Shown here: positions 25,741-35,170 of the stretch, piece after piece
Layout: the number at the start of each line of letters is the position of its first letter
Position numbering within the stretch: the stretch's first letter is position 1
Assembly: GCF_036013645.1 (NCBI RefSeq)
Contig: NZ_CP107869.1
Span: 1,674,001 to 1,738,000 of the forward strand
Source of the DNA: Streptomyces sp. NBC_00490
GTDB taxonomy: Bacteria; Actinomycetota; Actinomycetes; Streptomycetales; Streptomycetaceae
Direction: 5' to 3'
DNA length: 64,000 nucleotides
The notes under the pieces: model-generated
What the model was told of the DNA's origin: nothing
Databases searched by the model: none
The model's input: only the letters and a program-made list of their open reading frames with translations
Position numbers and translations under genes: made by a program

Positions 25741-27351
25741 CTAACCGGCGGATCCCGCCCGCCTGTTGCGCACTCCCGCGCCGATCGCCCAGCCCAGGCC
25801 ACCCGCCGCGACCAGCACCAGCAGCATCTCCGGCAGGATGCCCAGCTTGGTTGCCGGAGTCTCGGAGGAGCGCAGCGGCACCTTCTGGACGAGGGAGTCG
25901 GCGACGAACATGCCGGTCTTCTGGGTGATCCGCCCGTCCGGCATGATGATCGCGCTGACACCGCTGGTCACCGGCACCGTGACGGTCCGGCTGTGCTCCA
26001 CGGCGCGCACCCGGGACATGGCGAGCTGCTGGTAGGTCATCTCGCTGCGGTCGAAGGTCGCGTTGTTGCTCGGCACGGAGATCAGCTGGGCGCCGTCGGT
26101 GACCTCGGAGCGCACGGCCCAGTCGAAGGCCGCCTCGTAGCAGGTGACGAGCCCGACCTTGGCGCCCGCCATGGTGAACACACCCGGTTCGGTGCCGCGG
26201 CTGAAGTCCTGGCGGACCATGGACGTCCAGTCGCTGTTGATCGCCCCGATGAGCGAGCGCAGCGGGAGGTACTCGCCGAACGGCTGGATCTGGCGCTTGT
26301 CGTAGGTGTCGGTCGGTCCCTTGACCGGGTCCCACAGGATCTGCTCGTTGTAGAGCTTGCCGTCCCGCTCGACGACTCCGCCGACCGAGATCGGCGCGCC
26401 GATGGCCTTGGCGGCGGCGTCGATGACGGCGCGCGCGTCCTCGTTGGCGAACGGGTCGATGTCGGAGGAGTTCTCCGGCCACAGCACGATGTCGGGCCTG
26501 GGCGTCTTGCCGGCCTTGACCTGGGCGGCCAGCCGCTCGGTCTCCCGTGCGTGGTAGTCGAGGACGGCCCGTCGCTGGGCGTTGAAGTCGAGGCCCGCGC
26601 GGGGCACGTTGCCCTGGATGGCCGCGACGGTGACGGTGCCGTTCTCGGCCTTGTCGCTGACCAGCGGGCGGGCGGCGACGGCCCCCACCACGGGAACGGC
26701 CACGCTCAGCAGGGCGACCACGGCGGCCGACCGGCGTACCTCTCGGGAGCGGCGCTTCTCCACCCCCAGCCGGACGGCCTCGTACAGCCCGAAGCCGCAC
26801 AGGACGACCGCGAAGCCGAGCACAGGGGTCCCGCCCACCGCGGCGAGCGGAAGGAAGACGCCGTCGGCCTGACCGAACGCGATCTTGCCCCAGGGGAAGC
26901 CGCTGAACGGCGCACGCGCGCGTGCCGCCTCTCCGGCGACCCACAGGGCGGCCGCCCACAGCGGAGAGCCGGGCAGCTTGGACACGGTCGCGACACCCGC
27001 GCCGACCAGCGCGACGAAGACCGCCTCGATCACCACGAGCGCCAGCCACGGGCCGGGCCCGACCTCCACGCCGGTCCACACCAGCAGCGGCAGCAGGAAG
27101 CCCAGGCCGAAGAGGTAGCCGAGGCCCAGACCCGCCTTCCAGCTGCGGCCACGCAGTACCCAGCCGAAGACGGCGAACGCCGGGAGGGCGAGCCACCACA
27201 GGGGGCGCGGCGGGAAGCTGACGTAGAGCAGCACTCCGGAGAGTGCGGCGGCGAGAGCCGGGACGAAGCGCGCGAGGCGGGCCGTGCGCGAGGCGGGCGC
27301 GGCCGAATGCTGCTGGTCCGACTCGTCCACGGATGTTGCGGTGACGGTCAC
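25741..27351 (-). CDS. lnt: Apolipoprotein N-acyltransferase
   Basis: This ~536-aa membrane protein has about six N-terminal helices with the Lnt-typical FSGFPWG loop, then a nitrilase-like periplasmic domain. The catalytic triad is visible as the Glu of LWPENSSD, the Lys of YDKRQIQPFGEYLP and the Cys of VTCYEAAFD. It adds the third acyl chain to the N-terminal Cys of lipoproteins at the outer face of the membrane. The GTG start at 27351 is chosen from length. The frame is open further upstream and the ribosome-binding site is weak, so the first residues are uncertain. It heads a two-gene unit with the Nudix gene. Confidence 0.92.
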   Translation of the reverse strand: MTVTATSVDESDQQHSAAPASRTARLARFVPALAAALSGVLLYVSFPPRPLWWLALPAFAVFGWVLRGRSWKAGLGLGYLFGLGFLLPLLVWTGVEVGPGPWLALVVIEAVFVALVGAGVATVSKLPGSPLWAAALWVAGEAARARAPFSGFPWGKIAFGQADGVFLPLAAVGGTPVLGFAVVLCGFGLYEAVRLGVEKRRSREVRRSAAVVALLSVAVPVVGAVAARPLVSDKAENGTVTVAAIQGNVPRAGLDFNAQRRAVLDYHARETERLAAQVKAGKTPRPDIVLWPENSSDIDPFANEDARAVIDAAAKAIGAPISVGGVVERDGKLYNEQILWDPVKGPTDTYDKRQIQPFGEYLPLRSLIGAINSDWTSMVRQDFSRGTEPGVFTMAGAKVGLVTCYEAAFDWAVRSEVTDGAQLISVPSNNATFDRSEMTYQQLAMSRVRAVEHSRTVTVPVTSGVSAIIMPDGRITQKTGMFVADSLVQKVPLRSSETPATKLGILPEMLLVLVAAGGLGWAIGAGVRNRRAGSAG

Positions 27352-27586
27352 TCCCGGAGTGTACGGCGGTCGGCCTCGGCGCCGACAGCGCGGTCCGTGC
27401 GGTGGCACAGGGCTCCGGGGAACCCTTCTGACGCATCCTTCCTGCGCAACTCGTCCACAAACCGTCCATCAGCCGTTACCGTGTGCCGGAGCCTTTGTCG
27501 TACCGCCGGTCAGGCGGCCGTGCGACCGGGGCCCGGCACAGGTCGCGGGGGCGGCCGGTTCGGGGGGTCGGGTGGGGTCCACGGGG

Positions 27587-28660
27587 ATGACGTCTGCGGC
27601 CGGTCCGGCAGCGGACGGCGACAGACGAAACGTTTCGGACGCGACGGGCGTGGTGGTGCTCGGGGCCTGCGCCACCTGGTCCCTGATCACGGCGGCCGTG
27701 CACGACGGCCGTCCCGAGGGCGTGCTGCTCGCCGTCCTCGCCGTGGCCGCCGGTTATGCGGCGGGACGGATCTGCGGAGCGATCCTGCAGGTCGCGGCGC
27801 TCTGTGCGGCGGCGGCCGCCGGGGTGGGCCTCACCGCCGCGGCCCCCCATCTCTCCGCCGGGCCCGAGATCGCCGCACCGCTGGGCCACGCGGGCTCCAC
27901 CGCCGCCGTGCTGACCCTGTCCACGGGTGCCGTGTGCTGTGCCGCGTGGGCCGTGCGGGCGCCGACCTGGCGGCTCGTGCTGCGGGCGTCGGCCTTCGGG
28001 ATCGTGGTGACCGCCGCCGTCCTGGGTTCGGGGAGCGGATGCGTCGCCTGTGCCGCGGTGCTGCTGTGCTCGCTCGCCGCGAGCCGTATGCGCGACCACC
28101 GCGGCGCCGGTTTCGCCGGGCTCGTCCTGACGGCGGCCCTGGTGACCGGGCTGGCCTGGGCGGTCGCCGGCAGGGCGGTACCGGAGGGACTCGCCGTGTC
28201 GCTGGAAGGCCAGCTGACCCGGCATCGCATCGGGCTGTGGCAGGACGCGCTGCACATGGCGCACAGCGACCCCGCCCTGGGCGTCGGCCCCGGACGCTTC
28301 GGCGAGCTCAGCACGACGGCGGCCCAGACGCTGCTGCCGGACGGCAAACCGCACTCGGCGCCGCTCCAGCAGGCCGCCGAACAGGGAGTCGTCGGCGTGG
28401 TCCTGCTCGCCGCGGCCTTCTGCTGGCTTCTCTACACCCTGTGGCGCTCCCCGCGCCCCACGCCGGTCGCGCTCACCGCGGGTGCGGCGCTCACCGCGCT
28501 CGCGGCCATCGCGGCGGTCGGCAACGCGCTCAGTTTCACGACGGTGTCGGTGGGCGCCGGCCTCCTGGCGGGGCTGGCCACGGCCCGCCCGCTGGCCGAC
28601 GAGTCGGCGCGCCGCGAGTCGGACGACATCCGCCCCTGGGACGACCGACCGGCTCGGTGA
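27587..28660 (+). CDS. O-antigen-ligase-like membrane protein
   Basis: This 357-aa hydrophobic protein has about 10 predicted helices and a loop with the Wzy_C/O-antigen ligase signature (HRIGLWQDALHMAHSDPALGVGPGRFGE). Such proteins join or polymerise glycans on lipid carriers outside the membrane. Gram-positive members are thought to act on wall or capsule polysaccharides. The ATG at 27587 is the best of several in-frame starts, with GGGG runs just upstream. It is divergent from lnt and stands alone. The transferred glycan is unknown. Confidence 0.7.
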   Translation: MTSAAGPAADGDRRNVSDATGVVVLGACATWSLITAAVHDGRPEGVLLAVLAVAAGYAAGRICGAILQVAALCAAAAAGVGLTAAAPHLSAGPEIAAPLGHAGSTAAVLTLSTGAVCCAAWAVRAPTWRLVLRASAFGIVVTAAVLGSGSGCVACAAVLLCSLAASRMRDHRGAGFAGLVLTAALVTGLAWAVAGRAVPEGLAVSLEGQLTRHRIGLWQDALHMAHSDPALGVGPGRFGELSTTAAQTLLPDGKPHSAPLQQAAEQGVVGVVLLAAAFCWLLYTLWRSPRPTPVALTAGAALTALAAIAAVGNALSFTTVSVGAGLLAGLATARPLADESARRESDDIRPWDDRPAR

Positions 28661-28661
28661 C

Positions 28662-29207
28662 CTAGTGCGCCCCGCCGTGCGATCGCGAACGCAGCCGGTC
28701 CCTGATGATCTGCACGGCGGCCTCGGCGTCGTCCACGGTGATCGTGAACGTGTGCCCGTCCCACAGGCTCAGCACGATGCCCTCGCCACGGCGTACGACG
28801 ACGGCGGTGCCCTTCTCGGGCCGCCAGCGGTAGCCCCAGCCTCCCCAGTGGCGCGGGGTGACGTCATGGTCGACCTCGGCGCCCGCCACGTGCGACAGCA
28901 GGATGCGGCGGCGCGGCAGGCCCATGTGACCGCAGCGCACCTCGAGGGACTCCTCGTCGACCTTGAGCGCGACATGCACGAACGCCAGGGTGCCGAAGAG
29001 GACGAGCAGGCCGGCCGCGATGCATCCGACGACCGCCATGGCGAGCGGGGCGATGCCCGAGGTCCACGCCGAGTCGACGGCCAGCTCGATGCCGAGCGCC
29101 ATGCACGCGGCGCCGACGAGCGCCAGCAGCCACTGGACCCGGTTGGTGGCGCGTCCGGTCCAGACGTCGGGATGCGGCGCGTTCACGCCGTGGGGGTGGT
29201 CCCTCAT
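28662..29207 (-). CDS. Membrane protein with two helices and a PH-like soluble domain
   Basis: This 181-aa protein of unknown function has two transmembrane segments (WLLALVGAACMALGIELAV and a longer one after WTSGIAPLAM). The beta-rich C-terminal domain contains LEVRCGHMGLPRRRILLSHV and ends in an amphipathic helix (DDAEAAVQIIRDRLRSR), resembling bacterial pleckstrin-homology folds. The ATG at 29207 is the first start after the upstream racemase region. The PH-like comparison is by eye only. Confidence 0.6.
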   Translation of the reverse strand: MRDHPHGVNAPHPDVWTGRATNRVQWLLALVGAACMALGIELAVDSAWTSGIAPLAMAVVGCIAAGLLVLFGTLAFVHVALKVDEESLEVRCGHMGLPRRRILLSHVAGAEVDHDVTPRHWGGWGYRWRPEKGTAVVVRRGEGIVLSLWDGHTFTITVDDAEAAVQIIRDRLRSRSHGGAH

Positions 29208-29301
29208 GCTTATGAGGTTACTCAGGTTTCGCTGTGCGGGTAGCGCGTGGCGGAGGGTGACCGGTCCGGTGGACCGATCGGGGCGCGTGCGCCGCGCCCC
29301 G

Positions 29302-30087
29302 TCAGCGGGCGGGGCTGACCGCCGAGAGGAAGCGGCCTTCCGCGTAGGTGAGCGCGGTCCCGGGCAGCTCCGCCTCACGTCCGCTGAGCAGCACGGTGAG
29401 ACGGCCGTCGGCGGATGCCTCGGGAGCGGGCAGCTCGCCGATCCTGCGCAGTGCCTGGGCGACCACGGCTCCGGCGGTGCCGTGCAGGATGAGCGGCGCC
29501 CGGCCGGGCTGTTGCACTGCCGCGCGGATGCGCTCGGCGACCAGTTCGTAGTTGGTGCAGCCGAGGACGAGGGTCGTGATGTCGTCGGGGGTGCGTGCCG
29601 CGGCGGCGGCGATCGCGGCCTCGATGGCCGGCTCGTCGGCATGGTGGACGGCGTCCGCGAGCCCCGGGCACGGCACCTCGGCGACGTCCACGCCTATGGC
29701 GAACCGCTCGATGAGATCGCGCTGGTAGGGGCTGCCGGTGGTGGCGGGGGTCGCCCAGATGGCGAGGGGGCCACCGCCCGCGGCGGCCGGCTTGATCGCC
29801 GGAACGGTGCCGATGATCGGCAGGTCCGGCTCGAAACGGGCCCGCAGCGCGGGCAGCGAGTGCACCGAGGCGGTGTTGCAGGCGACGATCAGCACATCGG
29901 GACGGTGCGCCGCGGCGGCCTCGGCGACGGCCAGCGCCCGCTGCGTGATGTCCTCGGGGGTGCGCGGCCCCCAGGGCATCCCGTCGGGGTCCCAGGACAG
30001 GACGAGATCCGCGTCGGGCCTGAGCCGGCGTGCCGCGGCAGCGGCGGGAAGCAGGCCGATTCCGGAGTCCATGAGCGCGATCTTCAC
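29302..30087 (-). CDS. Asp/Glu racemase-family protein (MurI-like, altered active site)
   Basis: This 261-aa protein has the N-terminal DSG motif (IALMDSGIG) and the first catalytic Cys in VACNTASVHS, as in glutamate racemase. The second catalytic Cys is also present (LGCTNYE), but the usual GCTHYP is changed: His becomes Asn and Pro becomes Glu. The GTG start at 30087 is inferred from the MurI alignment. It may be a divergent racemase or have another activity. A standard murI supplying D-glutamate for peptidoglycan would be expected elsewhere in the genome. Confidence 0.75.
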   Translation of the reverse strand: MKIALMDSGIGLLPAAAAARRLRPDADLVLSWDPDGMPWGPRTPEDITQRALAVAEAAAAHRPDVLIVACNTASVHSLPALRARFEPDLPIIGTVPAIKPAAAGGGPLAIWATPATTGSPYQRDLIERFAIGVDVAEVPCPGLADAVHHADEPAIEAAIAAAAARTPDDITTLVLGCTNYELVAERIRAAVQQPGRAPLILHGTAGAVVAQALRRIGELPAPEASADGRLTVLLSGREAELPGTALTYAEGRFLSAVSPAR

Positions 30088-30144
30088 CCGGCCACGATAG
30101 ACGATGAGCTCTTTCGGGCCGGTCCGGTGGGGGACACTGCGCCA

Positions 30145-31320
30145 GTGAGTGCCATGACGTGGACCGCCGCCGCTTCCCTCGCCGCCTGGCTGTGGCTGTT
30201 GCTCTGCCAGGGCTTCTTCTGGCGTACGGACGTCAGACTGCCCGAGCGGCGGGAACCCGACGAGTGGCCGTCCGTCTGCGTCGTCGTCCCCGCGCGCGAC
30301 GAGGCCGCCGTCCTGCCCGCCAGTCTTCCGTCGCTGCTGGCCCAGGACTACCCCGGGACGGCCGAGGTCTTCCTCGTCGACGACGGCAGCTCGGACGGCA
30401 CCGCGGAACTGGCCCGGGAACTGTCGCGACGGTACGGCGGGCTGCCGCTCACCGTGGCCTCGCCCGGTGAACCGCCCGCCGGGTGGACCGGCAAGCTGTG
30501 GGCGGTGCGCCATGGCATCGGCCTGGCACGCGCGCGTGACCCCGAGTACCTGCTGCTCACGGACGCGGACATCGCACACGAGCCGGAGAGTCTGCGCGCC
30601 TTGGTCGCGGCGGCGCGCACCGGCGGCTTCGACGTCGTGTCGCAGATGGCCCGGCTGCGGGTGGAGAGCCTGTGGGAGCGGCTGGTCGTGCCGGCCTTCG
30701 TCTACTTCTTCGCCCAGCTGTACCCCTTCCGCCGTATCGGGAGGAAGGGGTCCCGGACGGCGGCGGCCGCGGGCGGGTGCGTACTGCTGCGCACACAGAG
30801 CGCCGAGCGGGCGCGGATCCCGGACGCGATCCGGCACGCCGTCATCGACGACGTGGCGCTCGCGCGCGCGGTCAAGGGCGGGGGCGGTCACATCTGGCTG
30901 GGGCTGGCCGAGCGGGTGGACAGCGTCCGGCCGTATCCGCGGCTGCACGACCTGTGGCGCATGGTCTCGCGCAGCGCGTACGCGCAGTTGCGGCACAGCC
31001 TTCCGTTGCTGGCCGGAACGGTGGCCGGGCTGGCGCTGGTCTACCTGGTGCCGCCCGTGGCCCTGGCGGCGGGACTCGTCGCGGGGGATACGGCGGCCGC
31101 GGTCCTCGGCGGGCTCGCGTGGCTGGTGATGACGGGGACGTACGTCCCGATGCTTCGCTACTACCGGCAGCCCCTGTGGCTCGCTCCCCTGCTGCCGTTC
31201 ACGGCGTTCCTCTACCTCCTGATGACGCTCGACTCGGCCGTCCAGCACTACCGGGGGCGCGGTGCGGCCTGGAAGGGCCGCACCTACGCACGTCCGGACG
31301 CGGTGCCCGACGAGGGCTGA
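30145..31320 (+). CDS. HpnB-like family 2 glycosyltransferase
   Basis: This 391-aa protein has one N-terminal helix, a GT2 domain with VVPARDEAAVLPASL, the metal motif LLTDADIAHEPE and the acceptor-site region IDDVALARAVKGGGG, then three C-terminal helices. The segments GWTGKLWAV, AFVYFFAQLYPF and TAAAAGGCVLLR closely recall hopene-associated glycosyltransferase HpnB. I chose the GTG at 30145 because GGTGGGGG lies 11 bases upstream; an ATG follows at 30154. No hopanoid genes are nearby, so the acceptor may differ. Confidence 0.8.
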   Translation: MSAMTWTAAASLAAWLWLLLCQGFFWRTDVRLPERREPDEWPSVCVVVPARDEAAVLPASLPSLLAQDYPGTAEVFLVDDGSSDGTAELARELSRRYGGLPLTVASPGEPPAGWTGKLWAVRHGIGLARARDPEYLLLTDADIAHEPESLRALVAAARTGGFDVVSQMARLRVESLWERLVVPAFVYFFAQLYPFRRIGRKGSRTAAAAGGCVLLRTQSAERARIPDAIRHAVIDDVALARAVKGGGGHIWLGLAERVDSVRPYPRLHDLWRMVSRSAYAQLRHSLPLLAGTVAGLALVYLVPPVALAAGLVAGDTAAAVLGGLAWLVMTGTYVPMLRYYRQPLWLAPLLPFTAFLYLLMTLDSAVQHYRGRGAAWKGRTYARPDAVPDEG

Positions 31321-31324
31321 CCCG

Positions 31325-32605
31325 CTACTTGCGGCCGGGGGTCCAGTTCATGCCCCAGCCGTAGGCGTAGTCGACGGTCCGCTGAGGGCTGACTCCGCGC
31401 TCGGGCACCAGGTAGCGGGCTTCGCGCTGGACGACGAGGTCGGAGCCGGTGTTGGTGATCAGGGCGAGCGCGCAGACCGTCGAGGGGACGGTGCACTCGT
31501 CGAGGGAGAAGTCGATCGCGGCGCCGAACTGCGGCTGAAGGGTCACGGTGGCGTGCAGGTCGGCGAAGGAGCGCGCGCCCTCGTAGATCGTGACGAAGAC
31601 GAGGATGCGCCGGAAGGCCTGCTTGTGGTCGAGGTTGACGGTGAGGTTCTCGCCGCTCGCGACGGCGCCGGTGCGGTCGTCGCCGTCGAGGTGGATGAAC
31701 GGCGGCTGGTGCAGCGCGCCGAAGGCGTTGCCGAGTGCCTGGACGACGCCCTTGCTGCCGTCGGTGAGCTCGTACAGGGCGCACAGGTCCAGGTCGAGGT
31801 CGTTGTGCGTGGCGACCGGGCGGCCCAGTTTGCTCGCCCAGCCCGAGAACTGCTTGCGGACCTCCCAGTTGAGGTTCACGCGCATCGCGCCCGAGGTGCC
31901 GCCCTGCTTGGTCAGTGAGACCGACGGGGACGCCTTGGTGAGCGTGACCTTGGTGAGGCGGACCGGTTGCGCCGGAGGTGCCGGAGGGGCGGCCGGCGCA
32001 GGCGGCACGGTCACCGGCGGGGCGGTGACGGGCGGGGCGGTGACCGCGGGGGCCGCCGGTGCGGGCGGGGCGGCCTGCTGCGGTTCGTCCACGGTGATGC
32101 CGAAGTCCGTGGCCAGCCCTTCCAGCCCGCTGCTGTAGCCCTGGCCGACGGCACGGAACTTCCAGTTGCCCTGGCGGCGGTAGAACTCGCCGAGGACGAA
32201 AGCGGTTTCGACGCTGGCGCCGGTGCTGTCGAAGCGGGCGATCACCGTGCTCTGGGCGGCGTCCTTGACCTCGATGTAGAGGCCCGGCACCTGTCCGAAC
32301 GACCCGCCGTCGCTGGAGGCGGCCAGGACCACCGTCTCGACGGCGGGCTCCACGCGCGCGAGGTCGACGAGAAGGGTGTCGACCACCCGGCCACCGGCGT
32401 TCTGCTTGCCCTCGTGACGGACCGCGCCGGAGGTGTGCGCCGGCTGGTTGTAGAAGACGAAGTCGCCGTCGGAACGGACCTTTCCGCCGACCAGGAGCAG
32501 CGCCGACGCGTCCGCGTCGGGTACGCCCGGTCCGGAACTCCAGCCCAGTTCGACCCGCAGTGCCGTCGTCGGCACCGGAGCATTGGACCCTTTCGACATT
32601 GACAT
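31325..32605 (-). CDS. Tandem TerD-domain protein
   Basis: This 426-aa protein has two calcium-binding TerD-type beta-sandwich domains, residues ~1-165 and ~220-426. They are joined by a Pro/Ala/Val-rich linker of about 45 residues. Acidic metal-site motifs are present in both, for example [12 protein letters not shown] and [11 protein letters not shown] with DGDDRTG. Ter proteins are linked to tellurite, phage and stress responses and, in Streptomyces, to differentiation. Three ATGs lie close together (32620, 32605, 32599); 32605 is chosen. A GGGGGCGG tract just upstream does not clearly decide between them. Confidence 0.88.
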   Translation of the reverse strand: MSMSKGSNAPVPTTALRVELGWSSGPGVPDADASALLLVGGKVRSDGDFVFYNQPAHTSGAVRHEGKQNAGGRVVDTLLVDLARVEPAVETVVLAASSDGGSFGQVPGLYIEVKDAAQSTVIARFDSTGASVETAFVLGEFYRRQGNWKFRAVGQGYSSGLEGLATDFGITVDEPQQAAPPAPAAPAVTAPPVTAPPVTVPPAPAAPPAPPAQPVRLTKVTLTKASPSVSLTKQGGTSGAMRVNLNWEVRKQFSGWASKLGRPVATHNDLDLDLCALYELTDGSKGVVQALGNAFGALHQPPFIHLDGDDRTGAVASGENLTVNLDHKQAFRRILVFVTIYEGARSFADLHATVTLQPQFGAAIDFSLDECTVPSTVCALALITNTGSDLVVQREARYLVPERGVSPQRTVDYAYGWGMNWTPGRK

Positions 32606-32894
32606 GTCCGCCCCCATCACGTGTCACCGCGCCAGGCATGTCCCGGCAGCCCGTTGTTCTCTACGGGGCCAACCTATTCCCCGCGACAGCGAACTCCCAT
32701 CCGGTGCACAGGGAGATCGCCCGCCAACCCTGGGTAACCCGCTCGGAACTCGGCCTTTACAGGATCGGAGCCTGTGCCGCTGCCCCTTTTCCCCACCTTC
32801 GCTCGCATTGGGGATCCGACGTCACTGCCGACACGGAAAACAACCCTCTTATCGGTCTCCCCAACCAGCACATCGTGGGCTTAACTTATGTGCC

Positions 32895-33332
32895 ATGACC
32901 TCCCCCCGCTCCACTTATGGCGGCGGCTACTACTCCGCCTCCTTCCCGGACACTCCGATCTACGACTCGCTCGTGGCCGAGCGGGGTACCCCGCAGATCG
33001 CCCCGATCCGGGTCCCCGCCGAGTACGCCATGCCGAGCAGCAACAACCTGCCCGCGCTGCCGTCGGCACTGCCCGCCCTCCCGGCGGGTCCCTCCCAGCC
33101 CTCCTACGGCTACCCGCAGGCGCAGCAGCCGGCTCCGCTGCAACAGGCGCCCGCCGCGTACATCCCGCAGCAGGCCGGCGCCCCGCGCGGCTATCCCGGT
33201 CCGCAGCCACAGCAGCCCCGTCCGGCGGCGGCGCAGGGCATGGGCTACGAGGCGATGCGCCCCGCGGCTCCCCGCCCCGCTCCGGCTCCGTACCAGGACC
33301 CGTACAACAACCAGCAGTACCGCGGCTACTGA
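32895..33332 (+). CDS. DUF6643-family Pro/Gln-rich protein
   Basis: This 145-aa protein begins with a conserved block (TSPRSTYGGGYYSASFPDTP then IYDSLVAERGTPQIAPIRVP). It becomes Pro-, Gln-, Ala- and Tyr-rich and ends in PYNNQQYRGY. This matches the Streptomyces DUF6643 family of unknown function. It has no signal peptide or membrane helix. There is no ribosome-binding site before the ATG at 32895, so it may be translated from a leaderless or short-leader mRNA. It is divergent from the TerD gene across 289 bases that contain no other gene. Confidence 0.75.
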   Translation: MTSPRSTYGGGYYSASFPDTPIYDSLVAERGTPQIAPIRVPAEYAMPSSNNLPALPSALPALPAGPSQPSYGYPQAQQPAPLQQAPAAYIPQQAGAPRGYPGPQPQQPRPAAAQGMGYEAMRPAAPRPAPAPYQDPYNNQQYRGY

Positions 33333-33350
33333 GCCGACCCCCGGACACCG

Positions 33351-33366
33351 CGTGCCTGCTGGCACG
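33351..33366 (+). terminator. Small hairpin between the DUF6643 and MOSC genes
   Basis: The 6-base arms CGTGCC and GGCACG flank a TGCT loop, 19 bases after the DUF6643 stop. It is a weak terminator candidate. Confidence 0.3.
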
Positions 33367-33374
33367 ATGGGTTC

Positions 33375-34205
33375 ATGGGTAATGCGCGGCTTCAGTCGAT
33401 TCACGTCCATCCGGTCAAGGCGTTCCGGGGCCTCGCGCCCGGGGAGGCCGACGTGGAGCCCTGGGGGCTGGCCGGGGACAGGCGCTGGGCGCTGATCGAC
33501 GACGGGGGAAAGGTCGTCACGCAACGCCGGGAGCCGCGTGTCGCGCTTGCCGCCGCCGAGCTGCTGCCCGGCGGCGGCGTCCGGCTGTCCGCGCCCGGCA
33601 TGGAGCCGCTGGAGGTCCCCGTACCGCGCCCGGTCGGCACCGTGCCGGTGACGATCTTCCGGGACAAGGTGGAGGCGGTGCCCGCCGAGGACGCGGCCGC
33701 GCACGCCTGGTGCAGCGACTATCTCGGCGCGGACGCCCGTCTGGTGCACATGGACGATCCCGCCACGCGCCGGCCCGTCGATCCGGAGTACGCGCTCGAC
33801 GGAGAGACCGTTTCCTTCGCCGACGGCTTTCCCCTGCTGCTCACCACGACGGCCTCGCTCGACGCCCTGAACTCCCTGATCGCGCAGGGTGATCACGCCG
33901 ACGAGGGTCCGCTGCGCATGGACCGGTTCCGGCCCAACGTGGTCGTGTCGGGCACCGATGCCTGGGCCGAGGACGACTGGTCGCTGCTCTCGATCGGCGA
34001 GGTCGTCTTCCGGGTCGCCAAGACCTGTGGGCGCTGTGTCGTGACCACCACCGACCAGTCCACCGCCGCCCGCGGCAGGGAACCTCTGCACACCCTGGGA
34101 CACCACCGTCGCCTGGGCGGAAAGCTGGTCTTCGGGCAGAACCTGGTGGCCCGGTCCCGTGGCACGATCCGCGTCGGCGACCCCGTCACGATCCTCGATC
34201 GGTAG
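33375..34205 (+). CDS. MOSC-domain molybdenum-cofactor sulfurase-like protein
   Basis: This 276-aa protein has the N-terminal MOSC beta-barrel (residues ~1-115, HPVKAFRGLAPGEADVEPWGLAGDRRW) and a C-terminal MOSC domain. The likely sulfur-carrying Cys lies in FRVAKTCGRCVVTTTD, where eukaryotic mARC proteins bind the Mo cofactor. The N-terminal motif and length fit the mARC/YcbX group of molybdoenzymes that reduce N-hydroxylated compounds. It is a single gene. Confidence 0.87.
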   Translation: MGNARLQSIHVHPVKAFRGLAPGEADVEPWGLAGDRRWALIDDGGKVVTQRREPRVALAAAELLPGGGVRLSAPGMEPLEVPVPRPVGTVPVTIFRDKVEAVPAEDAAAHAWCSDYLGADARLVHMDDPATRRPVDPEYALDGETVSFADGFPLLLTTTASLDALNSLIAQGDHADEGPLRMDRFRPNVVVSGTDAWAEDDWSLLSIGEVVFRVAKTCGRCVVTTTDQSTAARGREPLHTLGHHRRLGGKLVFGQNLVARSRGTIRVGDPVTILDR

Positions 34206-34374
34206 AGACCCGCTCAACGCCTGATGTGCGGGAACCCACCGCGGGGGACCGCGCGTTGATAATCGTGAGAAGTTCATGAGAGGTCCGGCTGGTGATTTCG
34301 CTCTCTCTTTGACCGGGCCTGCACGTGAACATCTCCGCCAGGGGTTATCACGGAGCGGGAAGGGGGTGCGGACA

Positions 34375-34980
34375 GTGCGAGCGATGAGCGGACTCTGGCG
34401 CTGGCGGCGCAATCCGCTGCGCCGTGCGACCGATCTGGCCGAGGCCTGGGTCGCCCTCGCGGCCCTGCTGCTCATCCTGGTCGTCGCGCCGGTGGCCGGC
34501 GTCGTCGTGGGCGGCCTCGCCCAGGACTCCCTCCAGGAATCGGTGCGCGACCAGCGCGGCACCCGTCATGTGGTGACGGCGACCGTGGCCCGCAAGCTGG
34601 ACCGGTCCCCGCTGGACGCCGACCCCGAGACCTCCACCGGGCGGGAGATGCGCACCCGCGTCCTCGCCGACTGGACCGCGCCGGACGGCACCGCACAGCA
34701 CGGCCCGGTGCTGGCGAACCTCAAGGACCCGCATCGGGGCGACCACTTCACCATCTGGACGGACGCCCGGGGCCACATAGTGGCCCGGCCGCTGGACTCC
34801 GCGACCGCCACGACCCATGCCGTCCTCGCCGGCTTCGGTGCGGCCCTGCTCGGCATCGGACTCGTCGAGAGTGCCCGCCGGTTGATCGTCTGGCGCATGG
34901 TCCGTCGCCGGTACGCCCGTTGGGACCAGGCCTGGGAGCGGGTGGGCCCGGACTGGGGCAGGACCGGCACCGGCAGCTGA
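34375..34980 (+). CDS. Rv1733c-like membrane protein
   Basis: This 201-aa protein has an N-terminal helix (WVALAALLLILVVAPVAGVV), an extracellular loop of about 100 residues containing VVTATVARKLDR, and a second helix (HAVLAGFGAALLGIGLVE). A basic tail with many Arg and Trp follows. This two-helix layout matches the Rv1733c family of actinobacterial membrane proteins of unknown function. The GTG at 34375 follows AAGGGGG by eight bases; an ATG at 34384 is the alternative. Confidence 0.7.
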   Translation: MRAMSGLWRWRRNPLRRATDLAEAWVALAALLLILVVAPVAGVVVGGLAQDSLQESVRDQRGTRHVVTATVARKLDRSPLDADPETSTGREMRTRVLADWTAPDGTAQHGPVLANLKDPHRGDHFTIWTDARGHIVARPLDSATATTHAVLAGFGAALLGIGLVESARRLIVWRMVRRRYARWDQAWERVGPDWGRTGTGS

Positions 34981-35170
34981 CAGCCTTCCCTCTCTGGTCA
35001 ACCCACCGCCTGCGCGCACGCTACGGTGGACCGGCCGAACTTCTTCGGCAGCACGAACCCGCGAGCGAGCGAGCCGCAGGGACGTGCCGGTGTCCGGCAG
35101 TTGACGTCGGTACCGGTGTCCCGACGGCCCGCGAGCCATGAGTACCGCACAGTGGGGGCACGGCAACGCC

